From: Verrucomicrobiota bacterium
GTDB taxonomy: Bacteria; Chlamydiota; Chlamydiia; Chlamydiales; Rhabdochlamydiaceae
Assembly: GCA_018239715.1 (NCBI GenBank)
Contig: JAFEGW010000008.1
Location: 1 to 64,000 of the forward strand
DNA length: 64,000 bases
Direction: 5' to 3'
Shown here: one piece after another, positions 8,850 to 17,001 of the stretch
How the letters are laid out: every line of letters begins with the position of its first letter
Numbering within the stretch: the stretch's first letter is position 1
Program-made: the position numbers and the translations under genes
Notes under the pieces: generated by a model
Database searches by the model: none
What the model saw: only the letters and a program-made list of their open reading frames with translations
Told to the model about the DNA's origin: nothing

Positions 8850-10799
8850 TTTTTTTTCAATCTGCACATCCCAGATGCTAATAGTTCTATCACCAAAACT
8901 TGCAGAAGCTAACCAGTTCCCATCGGGGGATACGGCTATGGCTTTAACCAAATTATATCCTTTGAGGATTTTGAGGGTTTTGCCCTCTTTTATGTCCCAG
9001 ATGCGGATAGCCCCATCTGAGCTTCCTGAAGCTATTCTTTCTGCATCTGGGAATAGAGCTATGGTAGTAATACGACCTGTATGCCCTTCGAGTCTCTTGC
9101 ACTCTTCAGCTGCCTTTAGATCCCATATACGGATGGTGTTATCGTCGCTACCTGAAGCTAGGCTTTCTCCATTAGGGAAAATGGCTAAAGTGTTAACTTC
9201 ACCTGTATGCCCTTCAAGTTTTCCGCATTCTTTCATCGACTCGGAATCCCAAACGCAAATATTTTGACCATTTCCTACAACCAAGAGATTCCTATCGGGT
9301 TGCAAAGCAACTGCGCTGATTTTTAATATAGACTGGTTAAGATTATTAAATTTGTGCTCTAATTCTATATCCCAAAAACGAACAGTCCTATCCCAATTTC
9401 CCGAAACTAATCTTTTTCCATCCGGAAATGGGATTAAAGCAGTAACCCAGCTTGTATGCCCTTCGAGTTTTTTGAATACCTGACCTTTCTTCAGATCCCA
9501 AAGCAAAATAGTGAAATCTAAACATCCTGAAGCTAAACTTTCGCCTTCAGGAAATACGGCTAAAGAGGTAATGCCTTTCTGCCACTCAAGTTTTTTGGGT
9601 TTTTTGTCATTCTCTAACTCCCAAATAAGTATAGTCTGATCCAGGCTTCCTGAAGTTAACCTTTTACCATCAGGAAATAAAGATAAAGCCTCAATCCCTT
9701 TTGTATGCCCAATGAGTTTTTTGGGTTCATCACCGGTCTCTAACTTCCAAATAAAGATAGCCTTATCATGGCCTGCTGAAGCTAAACTTTTTCCATCAGG
9801 AAACAAAGCTAAAGCTTTAATTTCCCCAGTATGCCCTTGGAGTTTTTCGAGTTCTTCACTGGTCTCTACGTTCCAGATACGTAGGGTTGTATCTTTACTT
9901 CCTGAAGCCAGTCTTTTTCCATCAGGGGATATTGCTATGGTCGTAATACTATCTATATCCCTCTCGAGAGCTTTCCCTGACGAGACAGGGAGAGTCTTTC
10001 CAGAAGTTAAAGTTATTTCACCTGTAGTCTTGATCTTATCTATATGCTTTTCGAGTTTTTTGAGTTCTGTACCTCTCTCAATATTCCAAATACGAATAGA
10101 TCTATCCGAGCTTCCCGAAGCTAATCTCCCATCAGGAAATACAGCCACGGTCGTAACCTTATCTGTATGCTTTTCGAGTTTTTGAAGTTCTTTACCTGTC
10201 TCTGCATTCCAAATGTAGATGCTTTTGCCAATACCGCCTATTAAACTTTTCCCATCTTGCGTTAAACACAAAGATGTAACTTGATCATCGCACTGAATGA
10301 AAGGCAATTGACCCAATCTTATTCCCTCCATAAGAGCACCATCAAATAGAGCGTAATTCATAACCGCTTGAGTTAGCGTAATACCTGATAAATCAGCCTT
10401 TCTGAAATCAGTACCTACTAAATTTGCTCCTTCAAGATAAGCTCCAGGAATCTGAACTTTCCTTAAGTTTTTACTGCTAAAAGAAAAACCAGTATGGTTT
10501 AGTATAGAGACGGCATTAGCAGCTGCCATTTTTTCATTCTCGAAATATCTTGACCGCTTAACGATTTTTAAAAGGGTTTCTTGTTCTTCCTTAATGTCTT
10601 CACTAGCTTGGCAGGCTCCAGCATAGGATTGGAGATTGGCTAAGCTCATCAATCGCTTATTCAGGGCTTGTAAGCAACTCTTCTCTATCTCAGAAAGCTC
10701 GTATTTTTTCTTGAATATATGCGACTGAGATGATAAAGATAAGTCAACACTCATTGGAGAGCGAATATCCGAGCTAATAATAGAGCTTGGCAGGCTCAT
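8817..10799 (-). CDS. WD40 double-propeller protein, array copy 5 (frameshifted after blade 11)
   Basis: 660 residues as read, from ATG 10799 (Shine-Dalgarno GAGGAG) to a premature stop at 8817. The N-terminal domain, pentapeptide-like strip and 11 WD blades are present. The frame is then lost in an A8 run inside a Glu-Lys-Lys stretch following IWDVQIE, and 12 unrelated residues follow. Re-reading one A restores blades 12-14 and the tail, giving a total of 14 blades like the other copies. A roughly 25-residue insertion rich in Thr/Ser/Gly (around TLTSGKTLPVSSGKAL) sits between blades 2 and 3. This is the first gene of the array after its promoter, so frame control here would affect the most 5' product. 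Confidence 0.85.
   Translation of the reverse strand: MSLPSSIISSDIRSPMSVDLSLSSQSHIFKKKYELSEIEKSCLQALNKRLMSLANLQSYAGACQASEDIKEEQETLLKIVKRSRYFENEKMAAANAVSILNHTGFSFSSKNLRKVQIPGAYLEGANLVGTDFRKADLSGITLTQAVMNYALFDGALMEGIRLGQLPFIQCDDQVTSLCLTQDGKSLIGGIGKSIYIWNAETGKELQKLEKHTDKVTTVAVFPDGRLASGSSDRSIRIWNIERGTELKKLEKHIDKIKTTGEITLTSGKTLPVSSGKALERDIDSITTIAISPDGKRLASGSKDTTLRIWNVETSEELEKLQGHTGEIKALALFPDGKSLASAGHDKAIFIWKLETGDEPKKLIGHTKGIEALSLFPDGKRLTSGSLDQTILIWELENDKKPKKLEWQKGITSLAVFPEGESLASGCLDFTILLWDLKKGQVFKKLEGHTSWVTALIPFPDGKRLVSGNWDRTVRFWDIELEHKFNNLNQSILKISAVALQPDRNLLVVGNGQNICVWDSESMKECGKLEGHTGEVNTLAIFPNGESLASGSDDNTIRIWDLKAAEECKRLEGHTGRITTIALFPDAERIASGSSDGAIRIWDIKEGKTLKILKGYNLVKAIAVSPDGNWLASASFGDRTISIWDVQIEKKSKDLIIELIL
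8850..8857 (-). other. A8 homopolymer at the frame break of array copy 5
   Basis: Eight consecutive A on the coding (minus) strand, in the register GAA AAA AAA TCG. It also forms a classical slippery heptamer A-AAA-AAA. A -1 shift, or insertion of one A during transcription or replication, joins the two halves of the gene exactly at a blade boundary. Long A-runs are known sites of transcriptional slippage in AT-rich endosymbionts. Confidence 0.8.
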
Positions 10800-10813
10800 A
10801 CTCCTCGTCTTAC

Positions 10814-10841
10814 ATTATTTGATTTGCGTCCACTTTTGTAA
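10814..10841 (-). promoter_or_regulatory. Candidate promoter of the WD40 array
   Basis: TTACAA, 16-nt spacer, AATAAT on the minus strand; the -10 box ends about 14 nt before the GAGGAG-ATG of array copy 5. It lies between the NACHT terminator and the array, so the array would be transcribed separately from the NACHT gene. It is close to sigma-70/sigma-66 consensus but was read by eye only. Confidence 0.45.
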
Positions 10842-10876
10842 CCTGTTTAAATACAGTGTGTTATTAATGTTTACAT

Positions 10877-10923
10877 GAAAAAGGTAACAATAGAGTCATA
10901 TTTATGACATCCATTGTTACCTT
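10877..10923 (-). terminator. Rho-independent terminator of the NACHT gene
   Basis: Perfect 11-bp arms AAGGTAACAAT (10881-10891) and ATTGTTACCTT (10913-10923), with a nested GTCAT/ATGAC hairpin in the loop. On the minus strand the stem is followed by TTTTTCAT. It sits 12 nt past the stop of the NACHT gene. Confidence 0.75.
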
Positions 10924-10934
10924 ACTGTTATTCT

Positions 10935-13900
10935 TCAAGTAGTCTTAGAGAATCTATCTACGAAAGTCTGGTAGAATTCAGAACTAAGATCAGCTTTAAA
11001 CCTTTCCAGATCTTGGGCTCTTTGACCCAAAGTCGTAAAATTAACGCGATAATCGTTATGGATAAAAGACCATCCTTCAGGCCGATAGATTAAGTATTCT
11101 TTATAAATTAAAACCGCTGGAGGAACTGGGAAATACTTTTTCCATGGATCTAATTTTGTCTCTTCATCAGTGATATACTCTTTTTTGCCATCCACTTCGA
11201 ACATTTCACGTGCGAGTTTTGCTGGCTCCTCGATGAATCGTGCAGCAAGAATATTACCTCCCGCCCTTTTAATCTTCACTTGAGATCTGCAAGCACTAAT
11301 ACATGCAAATGCCTTAAATAACCTCCAATCGATCGCTTTGGTTGTTTCACCTTGAAATAAGTCTTTTAACGGTTTACCGGGATTAGCTTTTTGAAATTGT
11401 TCAACAATTGCAGGAACACCATCCACGCCAATTTTTAAGCGTAAAGGGTTTTTAAAACGAGACCAAATGTTTGATTTCTGAAGCGCTGTAAAGGTTTCTT
11501 TGTACCTTTCTTTAGGCCATGCTAAAGGATGGTCTTTATCATTTTCATGTAAAGTTAAATACCTATCTAAATATTGATTTATTCTATTGTCATCAAATTC
11601 CTCAAAACTGAGGGACACTGGCTCTCCGGATAAAGAAGAAAATTGAGAGGCTTTAGCAGTACCTTTTTTAAAGCTAACGATACATTTCAAATTTTCCCAC
11701 TCTGCCAAACCGTTACTCATATAAATATCGACTTTTTGAGCCTCTTCATCTTTAAACTTAATTTCATCAAAGGCATCAAAAACAACTAAAACTTTTCTTC
11801 TTCTCAGCTCAATTTGCTTTGCGGCATCAATTCCATTGTCCTCAAGAATTTTATGCCACGCTTTTGTGGGATCTTTCACACTAGATAAAGGTAGAAAAAT
11901 GGGAAAGTAATCATTTTCATCATTGAAGTTTTCAAAAAGCTCAGCGACGCAAATTTTTAAAGCAAGGCTTTTTCCTGCACCCCCATGCCCTTCGATTGTC
12001 ATTAAAGGATTTTTATTCTTTTCATCTAAGAAGTTATTAAACTCGGTCTTAAAGTCCCCGACCTTTCCTGTTTTTTCATTTTTAACATCTAAAGAAATAT
12101 AATAAGGTCTTTCATGCGCTAGCTGCTCATCCCCTTTTAGATTTTTAGCTCCTAAAAACTTGTCTCGGATCTGCTGCAAGGTTAAGAATAGAGGGTGCAT
12201 CCTGGCAGCTTCTATAAAAAGCTCGTTAGGATTTTCAACAGAGACAAAAGAAATAGATGGAGGAAGGTCTTTAGACTGTACCTTTCCAGCCGCCATTAAC
12301 CGTGCAAGGGCTTCTTTAGCATGTTGGGAAACCTTATCTCGTGGGTGAGCTGTGGCGCTCTTCAAATAAAGAAGAATGAGTTCTCTTAATTGTCCTTTTT
12401 TTGCATCATTTTCAATGCTAAAAGATTCTTTAGTTCCTGGTTGGATATTGTTCATATAAATCTTGTCCAGTAGAGCAATTGCGAAAAGTTGAGTTTCTTC
12501 ACTTCTAACTTCATCTGCTGGTTGATGTAAAACATCCCATAGAAGATCGACAAAACCCTTTACAAGAGAGGTATTATGAAAATCCATCTCTTCTCCTTCT
12601 TCTCCTCGAACACTATTAGGATCAGTAACTAGCGCTTTTAAAAAATTGTAAAAAGCAGGCGTTTTCATTAAATAAGAGCGAATCGAAGACAAATGCAAAA
12701 ACCAATCTTTTTTCAATTGTTGGATATTAGAAAAAGCTTCTTTAAAATCAGGGGCGGCCTCAATGATAGCCTGGGGAAGATGGAAAGCCATTTTCCAAGG
12801 TTTTTCAATTTCAATAGCATCAGCAATTCTTGCTAATCCTTTGACAACTAAGAAACCTCGATTTAATACAGCCTTTGTTGTCGATTGGTCAGAAGGTAGG
12901 ATAGCGAAGGATTGTTTTGCGTAATTGACAAGATAATGGACATGAAGATCTGGATGATCTTCGAATTTTTTGATAGCTATATAAGCTGCCCGGATGAGAT
13001 TATGGTCTAGGTTCTTCAATTTTTTAGCCGTCATTACATCGAGCAAAGCAATCATGGCCTCCAGTTGCTTTCTAGCTAAATTGGCATTATCTTTTTGCTG
13101 ATGAGTTTGTTCAAGATGCCCTGTTAAAATGGGTAAAATCCTAACAAGCTGTGCTGGGTCGATATCACTTATCCTGAAATCAGACTTGCTTTGCTTTGCA
13201 AGCATTTTTTGAAACAAAGATTGTTGTAATTTAACCAGAATCTTAATGACCCCATCGAGAATTCTCTCATCTAGAAGAGCTGTGGCATCACAGTTGGTGA
13301 GCAACGCGTTAAGAGTACGAAAGCCATCATGGAACTTCATTTTTCCTAAAACAGTCGTCGCTTCTTGAATCATCTCTTCGGAAGGTTGGTGCTTTTCTGC
13401 ATAAACATTAGCTTCATGGTGAACAAGCGAGAGCGCAATTGGAGATGGGTTAGGCTGGCCGAGCGCTTCAGCAAGATCTTTTGAAGAATGAACTGAAAGA
13501 ATCGAGACTCTACTAGCAAGAGGGTCAGGAGGGGGTGCAGCAGCAGGAGCCACGGAAGCAATCGGTTCGAGCAAAGGCTTAGGAGGAGGAGATACAGCAG
13601 CCGGAACCGCAGGTACAGCAACCACAGGCAGTTGCTGGCGAGCCACGATATCAGCTTTAGCTTTACCTTTTAATGATACAACCAGATGACCTTGATTATT
13701 TAAGTCGACACCTAGATCGGACTTTAGAGAAGGAAGAAGTCTATTCAAATCCTCAGGACTTAACTTCTTAAGCTCATCGAATGAACATGTAACAGGTTGA
13801 TAATCTCCATTTTTGATATAAGCCTTACTGGAACGAAGGTCATGAGGGTTAATTTCGAGTTTATAATGTTTATCTTTAACTTGACCTTCAATAATCAAAT

Positions 13901-14210
13901 CAACATTTAGCGGATTACCTTTCCGAGTTTTATGCAATGTCAAAGAAAGATAAGGAGAATTTTTATCTTTTTTTTCCTCTGCTTCGATGTGAGGTAATTT
14001 TAATAGAAAAATTTTTCCTGCTTTCTCTAAAGTCAAAGGTTCTTTGAAACGATGAGGATGTACCTCCATGTCAGACTTAGTCCCAGCAGAAAGCACTTTA
14101 GCATGTATTTTTTTAAGTTCAGAACCAGGGGTGATTTCTAGATGATAATTATTATTTTTATTCGTTTGTCCATTTAAACCAAATCTTATAGATTGCACCG
14201 TACTTGCCAT
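10935..14210 (-). CDS. NACHT-type STAND NTPase with helical-repeat middle domain
   Basis: 1091 residues. Residues 1-190 are beta-rich and contain two similar units (YHLEITPGSEL at 22 and YKLEINPHDL at 116). A Pro/Ala linker spans about 192-232. Residues 260-690 look like alpha-helical repeats. The NACHT NTPase core follows: Walker A GHGGAGKS at 741-748 and Walker B VLVVFDAFDE at 806-815, the extended acidic form typical of NACHT. A helical region then runs to the end (SFIHNDYRVNF near 1050). There is no WD40 or LRR sensor on the same chain, which is unusual for NACHT proteins, but WD40 genes lie on both sides. STAND ATPases oligomerise on ligand detection; here the sensing part may be supplied in trans. 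Shine-Dalgarno AAGGAG before ATG 14210. The NACHT assignment is firm; the role is inferred. Confidence 0.85.
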   Translation of the reverse strand: MASTVQSIRFGLNGQTNKNNNYHLEITPGSELKKIHAKVLSAGTKSDMEVHPHRFKEPLTLEKAGKIFLLKLPHIEAEEKKDKNSPYLSLTLHKTRKGNPLNVDLIIEGQVKDKHYKLEINPHDLRSSKAYIKNGDYQPVTCSFDELKKLSPEDLNRLLPSLKSDLGVDLNNQGHLVVSLKGKAKADIVARQQLPVVAVPAVPAAVSPPPKPLLEPIASVAPAAAPPPDPLASRVSILSVHSSKDLAEALGQPNPSPIALSLVHHEANVYAEKHQPSEEMIQEATTVLGKMKFHDGFRTLNALLTNCDATALLDERILDGVIKILVKLQQSLFQKMLAKQSKSDFRISDIDPAQLVRILPILTGHLEQTHQQKDNANLARKQLEAMIALLDVMTAKKLKNLDHNLIRAAYIAIKKFEDHPDLHVHYLVNYAKQSFAILPSDQSTTKAVLNRGFLVVKGLARIADAIEIEKPWKMAFHLPQAIIEAAPDFKEAFSNIQQLKKDWFLHLSSIRSYLMKTPAFYNFLKALVTDPNSVRGEEGEEMDFHNTSLVKGFVDLLWDVLHQPADEVRSEETQLFAIALLDKIYMNNIQPGTKESFSIENDAKKGQLRELILLYLKSATAHPRDKVSQHAKEALARLMAAGKVQSKDLPPSISFVSVENPNELFIEAARMHPLFLTLQQIRDKFLGAKNLKGDEQLAHERPYYISLDVKNEKTGKVGDFKTEFNNFLDEKNKNPLMTIEGHGGAGKSLALKICVAELFENFNDENDYFPIFLPLSSVKDPTKAWHKILEDNGIDAAKQIELRRRKVLVVFDAFDEIKFKDEEAQKVDIYMSNGLAEWENLKCIVSFKKGTAKASQFSSLSGEPVSLSFEEFDDNRINQYLDRYLTLHENDKDHPLAWPKERYKETFTALQKSNIWSRFKNPLRLKIGVDGVPAIVEQFQKANPGKPLKDLFQGETTKAIDWRLFKAFACISACRSQVKIKRAGGNILAARFIEEPAKLAREMFEVDGKKEYITDEETKLDPWKKYFPVPPAVLIYKEYLIYRPEGWSFIHNDYRVNFTTLGQRAQDLERFKADLSSEFYQTFVDRFSKTT

Positions 14211-14627
14211 GGCAAATCTCCTTTTTTGAATTTCTAAAGTATGTTCACGATTTCTTTTCTCTTTTGGTTAGAATATAAAAATATCTTTTTTCCCTTTCTA
14301 TTAAGTCAGACAGAATTTTCATCTGTAGCTTGGAAGTCGACTTATTACCTTAAAATCATAAAGATCAAAATATTTTAGGACTAATAAAATTTTGAATAGG
14401 AAGAACTTACATGAAGTGCGGTTTTGATTTCAGGGACTGTCCATAAACACAGGTTTCGTCATATTTCTGAAGATTTTTGGGTTGTTACCTTCAAAATCAA
14501 GCTCTTTCTTTAAACTAGGGAGCATTAGGTTTGATTTTTGCAAGATCTGCTGGGTCTTGCTGAATGCTTTGCTTCGCCACAGAAAAGAGGAGTTAATGTT
14601 ATTTCAAGGAACGAGAGAATGGCTAAT
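14211..14627 (-). other. Gap between NACHT gene and WD40 copy 6
   Basis: About 417 nt. The first 80-100 nt is AT-rich and should hold the NACHT promoter, but no clean -35/-10 pair stands out. From about 14607 down to a stop at 14430 the minus strand has a start-less open stretch of roughly 59 codons (includes KTQQILQKSNL and a C-terminal MTKPVFMDSP). It may be the tail of a decayed gene; I do not recognise it. No RNA gene is seen. Confidence 0.3.
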
Positions 14628-14816
14628 TCATTCCTTTATTGCACCTTGCTGGATCATGAGTTTACGGTTTGATTCAGAGAGACCACCTGCTGTGGATAGT
14701 TTTGCGCCGAAGCAACTGAGTGCAAAACGTGTGGCCCATATTAATTTCGGTTTAAAGCGCTCTAATACAGGGTTTAGGTCCCAAAGCCAAAGGCCACCTT
14801 TGCTATCCCCTAACAC
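14628..14816 (-). pseudogene. Detached C-terminal tail of WD40 copy 6
   Basis: Out of frame with the main part, this segment encodes LGDSKGGLWLWDLNPV, the 14th blade, and the tail GGLSESNRKLMIQQGAIKE, matching the ends of the intact paralogs. A GTG at 14816 could act as a start, but there is no Shine-Dalgarno. It is best read as the displaced 3' end of the same gene. Confidence 0.7.
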
Positions 14817-17001
14817 ATATTATTCTGTCGTTTTTAAGAGCAATTGAAGCTAAAGGAAAGGGTTGTTTCATGGTAAAAATCTGTTGGTAAACGTCTAGAT
14901 CCCAAATGCGTATACTGCTATCTTCACTGACTGCAGCTAGTCGTCTTTGATGTTTAAAAAGGGCTAAACCATTAACAGAACCTTCATTATCCAAAGTTTT
15001 AAATGATTTATTTTGATTAAGATTCCTTAAATCCCATAAACGGATTGTTTCGTCTCTACTTCCAGAAATAAGAAATTTTTCATTGTCGAACATCGTTAAG
15101 GTCGTCACAGCATCTGAATGCTCTTCAAGTTTTTGAAGTTCATTTTTTGAATAGATATCCCAAAGACGGATTATTTTATCTTGGCTACCCGTAGCAATCT
15201 TTCTTTCATTATTGAATACTACGACAGTCAAAACAAAATCTGTATGTCCATTAAGTTGTTTTAGTTCTTTACCTCTTCTTACACTCCAAATCCGGACTGT
15301 ATTATCAAAACCCCCAGAAACAATTCTTCTACCGTTTTTGAATACTGCTAATGCAGAAACCATTTTAGAATGACCCTTGAACTTTTTGGTTTCTTGTCCT
15401 GTTTCTAAATTCCATATCCGAATTGTTTCATCCCAACTCCCAGAAACAGCTTTCTTTTCATGATCAAAAACAACGAGGGGGGAAACTTCAGCCATGTGGC
15501 CCACGAGTTGTTGGATTTCCTTTCCCGTCTTTAATTCCCACGTCCGGATGCTACCATCCCAGCTTCCGGTGATAATCTTTTTTCCATCATTTAATAATGT
15601 TAAGGCAAAAATTCTTCCCATATGTCCTCTAACTTTTTCAACATCATTATCTGCATCAAGATCCCAAAAACGAATGGTTTTATCCCAACCTCCTGAAACA
15701 ATTTTTTTTTCTTTTTTAAATAAAACAATCGTAGAAACGGTATGTAGAAGACCTTCAAACTTTTTGAGTTCACTTTTTTCGTCTGGGTCCCAAATACGGA
15801 TAGTTTGATCCATACTTCCTGAAATGATCTTCTTGCCATTATCAGAGATAGCTAGCGTTGAAACTCCGCCTGTATGTCCTTTCAAGACTCGAGATTGCTC
15901 TGGTGTATTTAAGTTCCAAACCCGAATTGTACAATCTTCACTCCCCGAAATGACCCTCTGTCCATCAGTGGAAAGTGCCAACGCAACAACATAACCGGTA
16001 TGTTCACAAAGATGATGAAGTGGCGCTCCTGTGTTAAGATCCCAGATAATAATTGTACAATCCCCACTTCCTGAAGCTATTTTTGTCTGATCATCAAAGG
16101 CTGCAATCGTAAAAATCTTTTCAGTATGCCCTTTAAATTCTTGAATCTCATTCCCTGTATCTATCTCCCAGGGATGTATCTTATTACTCCACACCTTAGC
16201 TGAAATGACTCTCCTATCGTCCTTTAAAACAACCAAATGCTCTTCACTCTTATTCTCAAATCGAAAGCACTCTTTGCCTCCTTTTAAATCCCAAATTCTG
16301 ACTGTCTTATCAACACTTGCAGAAATTGCTTTTTTCCCTTGATCGAATAGAGCCAATCCCGTAATCCCTTTTGTATGACCTATTAAAGGCTTTTCTGATT
16401 GGTTATTTTCTACATTCCAGACATGAATATCATTGCCAACACTTCCAACAAGCTTCTTTTCATCGGGTGTTAGTCTTAAATTAAAAATAGGCTCAGAACA
16501 TTCAATTCTAGGCCATTGCCCTAATCGGATACCTTCCATTTTTGCTCTGTTAAAATCTGCATAATTCATCACTGCTTCTGCTAGCATTACTCCTCTTAAG
16601 TTTGCACCTCGTAAATTAGTCCCTACTAGATTTGCTCTCTCAAGATTAGCTCTTGGAATACGAACCTTCTTCAATTTTTTACAGCTAAAAGAATACCCCG
16701 TCTGGTTTAGGATAGAGATAGCATTTGCTGCCGCTATTTTCTCATTCTTAAAATATTTCGATCGCTTGATGATTTTAAAGAGAGTATCCTGTTCTTCCTT
16801 CATGTCCTCACTAGCTTCGCATGCTCCTGCCTGGGATCGCAGATTGCTAATATCCATTAAGCGTTTGTTCAAAGCTGATAAAGTGCAAAGCTCAGCTTGT
16901 GAAAGTTCATATTGTTTCCTTAGCTTTCTTGGCTGAGATAATGAAAACGGCTCAAAGCTTGCTGGCAATGACAAGTTAGAAATAGGGCTTGATAAACTCA
17001 T
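14803..17001 (-). CDS. WD40 double-propeller protein, copy 6 (frameshifted before last blade)
   Basis: 732 residues as read. N-terminal domain with KKQYELSQAELCTLSALNKR-like sequence, shorter and more diverged than in copies 1-5. The pentapeptide-like strip reads ANLERANLVGTNLRGANLRG. Thirteen WD blades follow, up to IRIWDLDVY and PFPLASIALKND, and the frame then ends at IICVRG. The next frame supplies blade 14 and the tail. Reading IIC-LGDS without the extra base gives exactly the paralog spacing, so a 1-nt insertion (or 2-nt GT loss) near 14810-14822 is the likely lesion. Shine-Dalgarno AAGGAC before ATG 17001. It is separated from the main array by the NACHT gene, and its divergence suggests an older duplicate. 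Confidence 0.85.
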   Translation of the reverse strand: MSLSSPISNLSLPASFEPFSLSQPRKLRKQYELSQAELCTLSALNKRLMDISNLRSQAGACEASEDMKEEQDTLFKIIKRSKYFKNEKIAAANAISILNQTGYSFSCKKLKKVRIPRANLERANLVGTNLRGANLRGVMLAEAVMNYADFNRAKMEGIRLGQWPRIECSEPIFNLRLTPDEKKLVGSVGNDIHVWNVENNQSEKPLIGHTKGITGLALFDQGKKAISASVDKTVRIWDLKGGKECFRFENKSEEHLVVLKDDRRVISAKVWSNKIHPWEIDTGNEIQEFKGHTEKIFTIAAFDDQTKIASGSGDCTIIIWDLNTGAPLHHLCEHTGYVVALALSTDGQRVISGSEDCTIRVWNLNTPEQSRVLKGHTGGVSTLAISDNGKKIISGSMDQTIRIWDPDEKSELKKFEGLLHTVSTIVLFKKEKKIVSGGWDKTIRFWDLDADNDVEKVRGHMGRIFALTLLNDGKKIITGSWDGSIRTWELKTGKEIQQLVGHMAEVSPLVVFDHEKKAVSGSWDETIRIWNLETGQETKKFKGHSKMVSALAVFKNGRRIVSGGFDNTVRIWSVRRGKELKQLNGHTDFVLTVVVFNNERKIATGSQDKIIRLWDIYSKNELQKLEEHSDAVTTLTMFDNEKFLISGSRDETIRLWDLRNLNQNKSFKTLDNEGSVNGLALFKHQRRLAAVSEDSSIRIWDLDVYQQIFTMKQPFPLASIALKNDRIICVRG

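Noticed and set aside
1236-10799. Regular 120-130-nt repeats resembling a tandem-repeat or CRISPR-like array
   Set aside because: The period equals one WD blade (about 40-43 codons) in frame, and sequences between repeats are coding; no direct repeats of CRISPR length and no cas genes.
14425-14460. Insertion-sequence end suggested by GGGACTGTCC
   Set aside because: No matching inverted partner, target-site duplication or transposase was found nearby.
14482-14847. 121-codon plus-strand ORF opposite the end of WD40 copy 6
   Set aside because: Its second half is antisense to the conserved WD40 tail; no Shine-Dalgarno or recognisable domain.
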